From: Bacteroidales bacterium
Lineage (GTDB): Bacteria > Bacteroidota > Bacteroidia > Bacteroidales > CAIWKO01
DNA: 59,415 bases
Assembly: GCA_023228145.1 (NCBI GenBank)
Contig: JALOBU010000017.1
Coordinates: 1 to 59,415 of the forward strand
Direction: 5' to 3'
The notes under the pieces are model-generated. The model worked only from the letters and a program-made list of their open reading frames with translations. It ran no database searches and was not told where the DNA came from. This document shows positions 52,991 to 59,415 of this stretch, in pieces; the first letter of the stretch is position 1, and the number at the start of each line of letters is the position of its first letter. Position numbers and translations under genes: made by a program.

Positions 52991-53020
52991 AAAAGCCCTG
53001 CAGGATGCGGGGCTTTTTTT
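52991..53020 (+). terminator. Terminator overlapping the nth promoter
   Basis: aaaagccc / gggctttt stem with a ~11-nt loop and T run. The last T is the first base of the nth -7 box. Confidence 0.8.
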
Positions 53021-53027
53021 ATCTTTG
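53020..53027 (+). promoter_or_regulatory. -7 box TATCTTTG for nth
   Basis: It begins on the last base of the preceding terminator and lies 7 nt before ATG 53035, implying a leaderless or nearly leaderless transcript. Confidence 0.65.
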
Positions 53028-53034
53028 CAGAAAA

Positions 53035-53676
53035 ATGCTTTCCCAGACAATACGATACAAGTTATTTATTGAATATTTTTCGGAGCACCAGCCACAGGCC
53101 GATACGGAGCTGGTTTATACGAGCCCTTACCAGTTGCTCGTAGCAGTAATCTTATCAGCACAATGCACTGATAAACGTGTAAATATGATTACCCCGCCTT
53201 TTTTTAAAAAATTTCCTAATGCCATTGCGCTGTCGAAAGCAAAAGAGAAAGAAATTTATGAGTTGATAAAAAGTTGTTCATACCCGAACAACAAAGCTAA
53301 AAACCTGCTGGGGATGGCACAGATGCTGGTAAAGGTATTTAAAGGCATCGTTCCCGAAGATGTCGATAAATTACAGAAATTGCCCGGTGTTGGCCGTAAA
53401 ACGGCAAATGTGATAGCCTCGGTGGTTTTTAAGAAACCCGCCATGGCAGTAGATACTCATGTTTTTAGGGTGGCAGCCCGCATCGGTTTGGCAGAGAATG
53501 CAAAAACCACGCTGGAAACAGAAAAACAACTGGTAAAAAACATACCGGAGAAACATATTTCCATTGCACATCATTGGCTGATACTGCATGGCAGGTATAT
53601 CTGTAAAGCGCGTAAACCACTTTGCGATATTTGCGGGATTACCGGTTTTTGTAAATACTTTAATTCTTCAAAATAA
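53035..53676 (+). CDS. nth: Endonuclease III
   Basis: 213 residues from ATG 53035; the open frame runs 30 bp further up, but through the terminator and the -7 box. DNA glycosylase/AP lyase for oxidised pyrimidines. Helix-hairpin-helix LPGVGRKTANV (116-126) with catalytic K122; D140 in AVDTHVFRV. [4Fe-4S] ligands C190, C197, C200, C206 (C-x6-C-x2-C-x5-C). Length and all key residues are canonical. Confidence 0.97.
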   Translation: MLSQTIRYKLFIEYFSEHQPQADTELVYTSPYQLLVAVILSAQCTDKRVNMITPPFFKKFPNAIALSKAKEKEIYELIKSCSYPNNKAKNLLGMAQMLVKVFKGIVPEDVDKLQKLPGVGRKTANVIASVVFKKPAMAVDTHVFRVAARIGLAENAKTTLETEKQLVKNIPEKHISIAHHWLILHGRYICKARKPLCDICGITGFCKYFNSSK

Positions 53677-53685
53677 TTTCCAACA

Positions 53686-53706
53686 CCTGTCTGCCAGCAG
53701 GACAGG
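53686..53706. repeat. 21-bp palindrome, copy B
   Basis: cctgtctgccagcaggacagg. It matches copy A at 7522-7542 in 16 of 21 bases, with a C-G to T-A change preserved on both arms. Confidence 0.55.
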
Positions 53707-53783
53707 GATACCAAGGACAAATGCAGATTTAATCAGTAAAAAATCAGCGAAACTGAGACAAAAACATTGTTTAATAAATATAT

Positions 53784-54122
53784 ATGAATATAGATTACTT
53801 TAAAGAGTTTAACGTGGCAGTTACCATCTGTGACAATAACGGCATTATTGTTTACATGAATGATAAATCAAAGATGACTTTTCAAAAACACACTGGGGAT
53901 ACGCTTATCGGGCAAAGCATTTTTGACTGTCACCCTGAAAAAGCTGCTGCTAAAATAAAGGAGTTGCTTCGTACAAAAAAAAGTAACACATATACCATAC
54001 GAAAAAAAAATGTCAGAAAATTAATACATCAACTTCCGTGGTATGAAAATAATGAATGTAGAGGCCTGGTGGAATTGTCTGTTGAAATTCCGGAAACATT
54101 GCCTGAGTATATCAGGGATTAG
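53784..54122 (+). CDS. Single-domain PAS protein
   Basis: 112 residues forming one PAS fold: FNVAVTICDNNGIIVYMNDKSKMTF, GQSIFDCHPEKAAAKIKELL, then two strands. The CHPEKA and LLRTKKSNTYTI segments resemble the PAS domain associated with DUF438 proteins. No output domain, so probably a small sensor or a cofactor-binding protein acting with a partner. It converges on the next gene with a 4-bp overlap. Confidence 0.75.
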   Translation: MNIDYFKEFNVAVTICDNNGIIVYMNDKSKMTFQKHTGDTLIGQSIFDCHPEKAAAKIKELLRTKKSNTYTIRKKNVRKLIHQLPWYENNECRGLVELSVEIPETLPEYIRD

Positions 54123-56638
54123 TTAAATATTACCACTTTTTTCGTTGATGACACTCCCTCGCAATCTGCTTTAATAAAATAAGTTCCGGAAACCAATTTT
54201 GACACATCTACACTTAGCAAATCACCAGGCTTGTCAAAAGTTGTTTCTACAACAAGCTTTCCCACAATATTAAAAATTCTGATACACAGTTTACCCTTTA
54301 AATTGTAAGTGGAAATAGAAAGCTTGTCTGTTGCAGGGTTAGGGTACACTTTAAAAAGCCGGTGCTTGTCTTTTTCAGAAATTGCTGCGGCATAATCTAA
54401 TGATGTTTCCCAAATACCGCGCCCATAGGTAGCTGCGCGTATCATCCCCGATGCATAATTTATTTCTAATTCACTGATTCTGACATTGGGCAGGTCGGTA
54501 TTGTGGGGCACCCATCCTGTCAGCGTGCTGTCGGTGTAAAAAATACCCGTTTCAGTTCCGAGAAACAAAGCGTCTTTAAGGTTTTTGTGGTGTGCGATAC
54601 AGTTAAAGCCCATATTGGTGAGGTTACCAGTTATATCTTCAAAATTTCCGCCGGCATTTTCCGAATATAATACTTTATCGCCATAATATGAAGTGAGTGT
54701 AAGCCATAAACGTTCGGGGTTATACTCATCAATAGCGATGCCTGAGATATAATATCCATTTGATGGGTTAAAAGTATTCCAGTCAGTTCCTCCGTTTTCT
54801 GAAACGTAAAGGTTTTCGTTTTCAGCAGCATAAATATAATTCGGGTCAGAAGGTGCGATGGCAAGTTTGCTGATAGTCAATCCACCTGTCAGGTTGCTGG
54901 TCAGTTGTGTCCATGAAGCAGCACCATCTGTTGTTTTGTATATTTCCTGGTATCCGGCTAAAAGGGTCTGATTATCTGCCGGGTACATAACATACGGCGT
55001 AACCCATCCGCCGTCAAGAGTATCATAAGGTTTTGCTCCGAAAAAGATATCTCCTCCATCCATAGATTTGAGAATGCCTCCCATCTGGTACGAAACATAT
55101 ATCGTCTGAGGGTTTGCATTACTGATAATGGTTTCCATGCCATCTGCACCGAAAACATGTGTCCATGAGCCGTTATCGTATTTGTTTGAGCCTACATCCT
55201 GAGCTCCGGCGGTTATCAGGCCGGGCTCTGTTTCGCATCCGCTCATGGCATAAAACTGCGAAATACCTAAGCCTGCACTGAGGTCGCTCCAACTATTTCC
55301 GTAATCGTGTGATACAAAAACTCCTCCATCGCTGCCACAATACAGGCTGTTGCCGTAAAAATTCAGCGAATGGATGTCGCAGTGAATGTAAATATAAGGG
55401 CTATCGGTGTACCACATTGTATTTACAAAAAATGTTGTGCCACCGTCCACGGATTTCCATACGTTGATGCCCCCAATAAAAACATGATTGGCATTTTCGG
55501 GAGAAACAGCAATGGCAAGGTCGTACCATGCCTGTCCTGCAGAATCAGCACCATACTCATCATATCCTAAAATGTTAGGCGAAAAACAACGCCCGCTAAA
55601 TGTTTCGCCGGAGTTCTCCGAACGATAAACGCCTTCAAAAGTATTATCCGGACGGGATACAACAACGTACACATAGTCAGCATTTGCCGGTGTAACATCG
55701 AATTCTATCCTCACCGTGTCGTTAGGTAGCGTTGTCAAATGTTTTTGGAAGGTGTTGCCACCATTAACAGAACGTATAAAATAATTTCCGCTGCCGTATA
55801 TCACCGTGGTATCGTTAGGCTTGAATTTCAGGTCTCTAACTTCGCCGCTGTAAATCTTTTGCCAGCTGCTTCCTCCGTTTTTTGAGCGATAAACACCATC
55901 GGAGGCGGCGGCAAACATTTTGGATGGGTTCAACGGATTGATAAGTAATTTATTTATACTACGGTTTGAGGGGTTGAAATTTAACCCACCGGGTTGCCAA
56001 GTGTTTCCTCCGTCTGTGGATTTATAAATTCCTGTGCCTCTTGAGTCCCATGCATCCCTGTCGCCCGTGCCAATGAAAATGGTGTTTGGCTCGTTGGGGT
56101 GTATGGCAATAGCTGAAGTCCCCAGCACGCTCATGGTGTCGAAAGTGGTATTCCACGACTGACCGCAGTCGTTGCTTTTCCAAATACCTCCTGAAGGGGC
56201 TGCCGCGTAAATAATATCGGTATCTGTCATGTCAACAGTAACGGCATTGATGCGCCCGTTGCCGGGGTTATAACCGCTTAGGCCATTTGTCCATGTCGTA
56301 ATTCCCAGGGGCGTCCATGGTGAACCGGCTCTTGATTTTTCTTCCAGGGAGAGGGTGCTGAGAAACTTTTTGTATTCATCATAATATTTTGATGGCGAAG
56401 GAATAATGCCATCGGGATAACATTTCGGCGTCATTTCATATTCCCAGCGTTTAAATTGCTTAAACCCTTTGCCGCGTTCATAAGGCCTGTCACCCCAATA
56501 TTTATAAAATGCCTGCTGAATATCATAAAAGTTTGCCTCGCTTTTGTTCTTTTCGAGGTATGGTGAACGCATCCACGGCTGAGCTTGTACAACGGCGAAA
56601 AAGAAAGTGCATATAATTATAGTGATGAGTGTTTTCAT
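54119..56638 (-). CDS. T9SS-secreted BNR/sialidase-like repeat protein
   Basis: 839 residues from ATG 56638, where MKTLITIIICTFFFAVVQAQ is the signal peptide (the frame opens 21 bp earlier). Many BNR/Asp-box-like units (YKSTDGGNTW, YRSKNGGSSWQ, WKSVDGGTTF, FVSHDYGNSW, YVSENGGTDW) form one or two beta-propellers of the VPS10/sortilin or xyloglucanase-like type. It ends in a T9SS type A sorting domain (VYPNPATDKLSISTYN, GTYFIKADC). Asp-box propellers bind or cleave glycans in some families; no catalytic set was identified. Predicted surface or secreted protein. Confidence 0.88.
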   Translation of the reverse strand: MKTLITIIICTFFFAVVQAQPWMRSPYLEKNKSEANFYDIQQAFYKYWGDRPYERGKGFKQFKRWEYEMTPKCYPDGIIPSPSKYYDEYKKFLSTLSLEEKSRAGSPWTPLGITTWTNGLSGYNPGNGRINAVTVDMTDTDIIYAAAPSGGIWKSNDCGQSWNTTFDTMSVLGTSAIAIHPNEPNTIFIGTGDRDAWDSRGTGIYKSTDGGNTWQPGGLNFNPSNRSINKLLINPLNPSKMFAAASDGVYRSKNGGSSWQKIYSGEVRDLKFKPNDTTVIYGSGNYFIRSVNGGNTFQKHLTTLPNDTVRIEFDVTPANADYVYVVVSRPDNTFEGVYRSENSGETFSGRCFSPNILGYDEYGADSAGQAWYDLAIAVSPENANHVFIGGINVWKSVDGGTTFFVNTMWYTDSPYIYIHCDIHSLNFYGNSLYCGSDGGVFVSHDYGNSWSDLSAGLGISQFYAMSGCETEPGLITAGAQDVGSNKYDNGSWTHVFGADGMETIISNANPQTIYVSYQMGGILKSMDGGDIFFGAKPYDTLDGGWVTPYVMYPADNQTLLAGYQEIYKTTDGAASWTQLTSNLTGGLTISKLAIAPSDPNYIYAAENENLYVSENGGTDWNTFNPSNGYYISGIAIDEYNPERLWLTLTSYYGDKVLYSENAGGNFEDITGNLTNMGFNCIAHHKNLKDALFLGTETGIFYTDSTLTGWVPHNTDLPNVRISELEINYASGMIRAATYGRGIWETSLDYAAAISEKDKHRLFKVYPNPATDKLSISTYNLKGKLCIRIFNIVGKLVVETTFDKPGDLLSVDVSKLVSGTYFIKADCEGVSSTKKVVIFN

Positions 56639-56656
56639 AAAATGAATATAAGATAA

Positions 56657-56664
56657 CAAAATTA
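56657..56664 (-). promoter_or_regulatory. -7 box TAATTTTG for the BNR-repeat T9SS gene
   Basis: Minus-strand TAnnTTTG, 18 bp before ATG 56638. Confidence 0.55.
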
Positions 56665-56733
56665 CTGAAATTTTACATTTTTTGTTTTACAAAATATTTA
56701 ATAGCGAAACTTATCCTATTGAGAAAATGCTTT

Positions 56734-56741
56734 TAACTTTG
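56734..56741 (+). promoter_or_regulatory. -7 box TAACTTTG for the LeuCD-type fusion
   Basis: Exact TAnnTTTG followed by C, 25 bp before ATG 56767. Confidence 0.6.
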
Positions 56742-56766
56742 CTAAGAAATTCTAAAAAAAATATTT

Positions 56767-58539
56767 ATGCCAGGAAAAACCTATGCCGAAAAAATTCTGG
56801 GCGCCGATTGCGGAAGCATCGTTTTTAAAAAGCCCGACATTGTGCTCTCGCACGACAATACCGCCAGTATACATGCCACATTTACAAAAATGGGTGGCGA
56901 TAAGGTAGCTTTTCCCGACCAGCTGCTCATAGTGTTGGACCATAATGCCCCGCCAACCAACGTCAAACTTGCCAATGACTACCAGAAGATAAGAGACATT
57001 GTGGCAAAACAAGGCATCAAAAAGTTTCATGATGTCGGAGACGGTATTTGCCATCAGTTGATGTCGCTGTATGCCCGGCCCGATATGCTCATTGTGGGCA
57101 GCGATAGCCATACATGTACCGCTGGAGCTTTCAACGCATTTTCAGCAGGTATTGACCGTACAGAAACTGCGGGCTTATGGAAGCAGGGCGAGACATGGTT
57201 TCGTGTACCCGAATCGGTAAAAATTACTTTAAAAGGAAAACTGAATCCCGGTGTTTATGCAAAAGATGTTGCTCTCTGGATTATTGGCATGATGGGTTCT
57301 GACGGAGCCGATTATATGTCTATTGAATATCATGGCGATGGCGTTAAATCCCTGAGCATTTCAGACAGGATGACTATCGCGAACCTTGCTTCCGAAATGG
57401 GTGCTAAAAATGCTGTATTTCCCGCCGATGAAGTGCTGTGGGATTTTATAGGAACAAAAACTGAAGGCACCTGGGCCGATGCAGACGCAAAATATCTAAA
57501 AGAGTTTGAAATCAATCTTGAGGAATTATTCCCTGTGGTTGCGGCTCCGCATCATGTGGATAATGTAAAAGCGGTTTCAGAAGTTCAGGGAACAAAACTG
57601 AACCAGGCTATCGTTGGCACATGCACCAACGGGCGTATTGAAGATATTCGCATTGCAGCAGGAATATTAAAAGGAAAGAAAATTCCTGCAGGGTTTCAGC
57701 TGCTTGTGATTCCTGCTTCTATGGAAATTTATAAAACGGCTATGAAGGAAGGACTTGTGACTGACCTGCTCGAAGCGGAAGCCAATTTTCTGTCGCCATC
57801 CTGCGGGCCTTGCCTGGGAACAGGGCAGGGGATACCCGCTGATGGATACAATGTGATTTCCACTGCAAACCGTAACTTCCTCGGGCGCATGGGCAACGAA
57901 AAAGCAAATATCTACCTTGCTTCTCCCGCAACGGTAGCTTTTTCCGCATTGAAAGGCGAAATCACCGACCCCAGAGGCCTTGCCGCAAATGATAAATTCC
58001 CCTATACAAAAGAACAAAGCCACACCGTGCAGGTGCAAAAGGGCGAAGATCGTTTTTACAAAGGTGTTTGGGCTTATAATGATATTGACAACATGAATAC
58101 CGACCAGATGTTTGCCGGCAACCTTACGTACAATATCAACAGTTCCGAAGGCGAAAAGATTATGCCTTATCTTTTCAAAGGCGTGGACGAAAGCTTTGCT
58201 GAACGGGTAAAATCCTGCGATATTGTGATGGCAGGGTTGAATTTTGGCTGCGGAAGCTCACGCGAACATCCGGCTGTAGGGCTTTCTTTTGCGGGAGTGC
58301 AGGCAGTTATCTGCAAATCGGTGAACCGAATATTTTATCGTTCTGCCGTAAACCAGGGCTTACCTATTCTAGTGGTTCCCGAAGCAGTGGACAACTATAA
58401 AAAAGGCGACAGTGTGAAGGTGGATATGGTCAGAGGCATTATCATCATTGCCGGAAAAGACTATAATTTTAATGCGCTGCCTGATAAGCTGATGAATATT
58501 TTCAAGGCCAAAGGGCTTGTGAATTATGTGAAGGGATGA
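56767..58539 (+). CDS. Aconitase/3-isopropylmalate dehydratase-family protein, large and small subunits fused
   Basis: 590 residues. Residues ~1-420 are a LeuC/homoaconitase-type large subunit: KILGADCG, GICHQLM, VGSDSHTCTAGAFNAFS, and [4Fe-4S] ligands C286 (GTCTNG), C346 and C349 (SCGPC). Residues ~440-590 are the LeuD-type swivelling domain with GLNFGCGSSREHPAVG (SSRE at 497-500). Most bacteria encode these as two polypeptides. The reaction is hydration/dehydration of isopropylmalate or homocitrate-type acids; it is not linked to other leucine genes here, so substrate is open. No signal peptide. Confidence 0.85.
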   Translation: MPGKTYAEKILGADCGSIVFKKPDIVLSHDNTASIHATFTKMGGDKVAFPDQLLIVLDHNAPPTNVKLANDYQKIRDIVAKQGIKKFHDVGDGICHQLMSLYARPDMLIVGSDSHTCTAGAFNAFSAGIDRTETAGLWKQGETWFRVPESVKITLKGKLNPGVYAKDVALWIIGMMGSDGADYMSIEYHGDGVKSLSISDRMTIANLASEMGAKNAVFPADEVLWDFIGTKTEGTWADADAKYLKEFEINLEELFPVVAAPHHVDNVKAVSEVQGTKLNQAIVGTCTNGRIEDIRIAAGILKGKKIPAGFQLLVIPASMEIYKTAMKEGLVTDLLEAEANFLSPSCGPCLGTGQGIPADGYNVISTANRNFLGRMGNEKANIYLASPATVAFSALKGEITDPRGLAANDKFPYTKEQSHTVQVQKGEDRFYKGVWAYNDIDNMNTDQMFAGNLTYNINSSEGEKIMPYLFKGVDESFAERVKSCDIVMAGLNFGCGSSREHPAVGLSFAGVQAVICKSVNRIFYRSAVNQGLPILVVPEAVDNYKKGDSVKVDMVRGIIIIAGKDYNFNALPDKLMNIFKAKGLVNYVKG

Positions 58540-58569
58540 AGTGCCCGACGTACATGAAGATTATAGCGC

Positions 58570-59209
58570 TTGAAGTTATGCATAATTCGAATTGAAATTA
58601 AGTCATTAGTTGGATTAGCAATATTTTTATTTAAACTCTATAGGATAATTTCTTTTGGTATTTTTTGGTTTTTTCTGACTTTATCCATTGAATCCGGCAT
58701 TATCCCGATTACGGATCTTATATTTGAACACAGAGTTTACCTGTCTTCGGTTGGATTCTTCATCGTTGTAAGTGTAGTAATTTTTAAATTTTTAAGTAAT
58801 AAAAAAATATTGCTCTAATAATTTTAATTCTGATGGCGGGAGCCTGTTAGGTTCTCACGTACGAAAGAAATAAAGTCTGGAAAGATGATATTACTTTGTG
58901 GAATGATGCAGTATCAAAATCGCCCAATAAAGTAAGGCCATATGCTAACCGTACGGCAGCTTATACAATGATTAACCGTTGTAACAAAACCCTTGTGGAT
59001 TATGCAAATGTTATTGAAATAGATTCGTTGTCTTCTATTGCATATTATAATCGAGGCTATGCCTGCAATAAACTGAAACTATGGAATGATGCCATTGCCG
59101 ACTATGATAAGGCAACTGAATTGAACCCCGTAACCCCGGATATACTAAAGCAATTGTTAATCGGGATATTGCATATAAAAACCTAAACAGCACCAAAAAC
59201 AATAAATGA
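58570..59209 (+). pseudogene. Decayed membrane/TPR protein gene (TMTC-like)
   Basis: Pieces of one protein lie in successive frames. The first (58570-58818) holds transmembrane segments with FGIFWFFLTLSIESGIIPI and FEHRVYLSSVGFF. A second begins about 58857 (TYERNKVWKDDITLWNDAVS) and carries TPR units (AYYNRGYACNKLKLWNDAIADYDKA, in part). It then shifts frame near 59140-59156 into VNRDIAYKNLNSTKNNK, ending at the stop at 59207. Intact relatives join these parts in one multi-pass TPR protein. Missing here: most N-terminal helices and further TPRs. At least one frame change and several deletions are implied. Confidence 0.7.
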
Positions 59210-59212
59210 TTA

Positions 59213-59415
59213 CTAATGCATCATTTTCAATATGGAACAATTTGATTTATTCAGGCCGCTAAATTCTAATTTAAAAGTATAAATTCCTTCCGGTAATTTG
59301 TTTCCCGGAAAATCAACACTGTACTTGCCTGCGCTCTGGGTTTGATTTATAAAATCAGTTACCAGTTCACCTAACACATTGTAAACTTTCAGGCTCACTC
59401 CTCCGCTTTCAGGCA
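59213..59415 (-). CDS. C-terminal end of a T9SS cargo protein (partial)
   Basis: Open to the right edge with no stop, so only the last ~67 residues are in view: PESGGVSLKVYNVLGELV...LPEGIYTFKLEFSG...SILKMMH. This is a T9SS type A sorting domain. The rest of the protein, including its functional domain, lies outside the window. Confidence 0.85.
   Translation of the reverse strand, partial: PESGGVSLKVYNVLGELVTDFINQTQSAGKYSVDFPGNKLPEGIYTFKLEFSGLNKSNCSILKMMH

Noticed and set aside
53005..53034. Longer N-terminus for endonuclease III
   Set aside because: The extra codons lie in a terminator hairpin and the -7 box.

Overview
The window is a chromosomal segment of a member of the Bacteroidota. Four signs point there. 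Five secreted proteins end in type IX secretion (T9SS) C-terminal sorting domains. A TonB-dependent receptor carries an N-terminal carboxypeptidase-regulatory-like domain. Families mostly confined to the phylum are present (DUF2141, DUF4476, DUF6913, a GldM-C-like domain). The promoter -7 motif TAnnTTTG recurs in front of more than twenty transcription units on both strands. No rRNA, phage, transposase gene or CRISPR array was seen. I cannot name the order or genus.

Layout. 1-1.7 kb: a GldM-C-like secreted protein and a malate/lactate-type dehydrogenase, both minus strand. 1.7-4.4 kb: an A+T-rich accessory patch with 28-bp and 7-bp tandem repeats, a small membrane protein, and a GH43-like lipoprotein lying between two homologous ~126-bp inverted-repeat elements. 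This looks like a small integron-type cassette array without an integrase. 4.4-7.3 kb: minus-strand operon of T9SS protein, PhnP-like hydrolase and DUF2141 protein. 7.4-9.1 kb: a MITE-like element, then flavin reductase, YdhG-like protein and DUF6913 protein. 9.3-20.3 kb: M14 peptidase with a T9SS tail, guaA with a LysM/periplasmic-binding protein, glmM, a TPR protein, DedA, aroE and tRNA-Asp. 20.3-24.9 kb: TonB receptor, lipoprotein, tocopherol-cyclase-like protein and YqgE. 25.0-27.8 kb: murL-murD2, the alternative route for D-glutamate in peptidoglycan. 27.8-34.3 kb: a minus-strand operon of two rhomboids, an EEP-family protein, uvrB and a T9SS protein. 34.4-40.8 kb: acyl-CoA dehydrogenase, OMP, smpB, a hypothetical protein, a third rhomboid and an S41 protease. 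40.9-45.4 kb: rpsF-rpsR-rplI, an rRNA methyltransferase, lpxB and a lysine-ketoglutarate-reductase-like protein. 45.5-52.6 kb: TetR regulator, a DUF4476 protein behind a sigma-54-type promoter, ppdK-pckA and a DnaQ-like exonuclease. 52.7-56.7 kb: a small protein behind a palindrome, nth, a PAS protein and a BNR-repeat T9SS protein. 56.7-59.4 kb: a LeuCD/aconitase-family fusion, a decayed TPR membrane-protein pseudogene, and the C-terminal end of another T9SS cargo running off the edge.

How it fits together. Most of the window is housekeeping: nucleotide synthesis, cell wall and lipid A, translation, DNA repair and PEP metabolism. Scattered between these genes are secreted surface proteins. 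The two parts that most deserve a second look are the cassette-like patch at 2.0-4.4 kb and the MurL/MurD2 pair. The sigma-54-type promoter before the DUF4476 gene and the probable leaderless starts come next. All functional calls rest on reading motifs by eye; no database search was possible.
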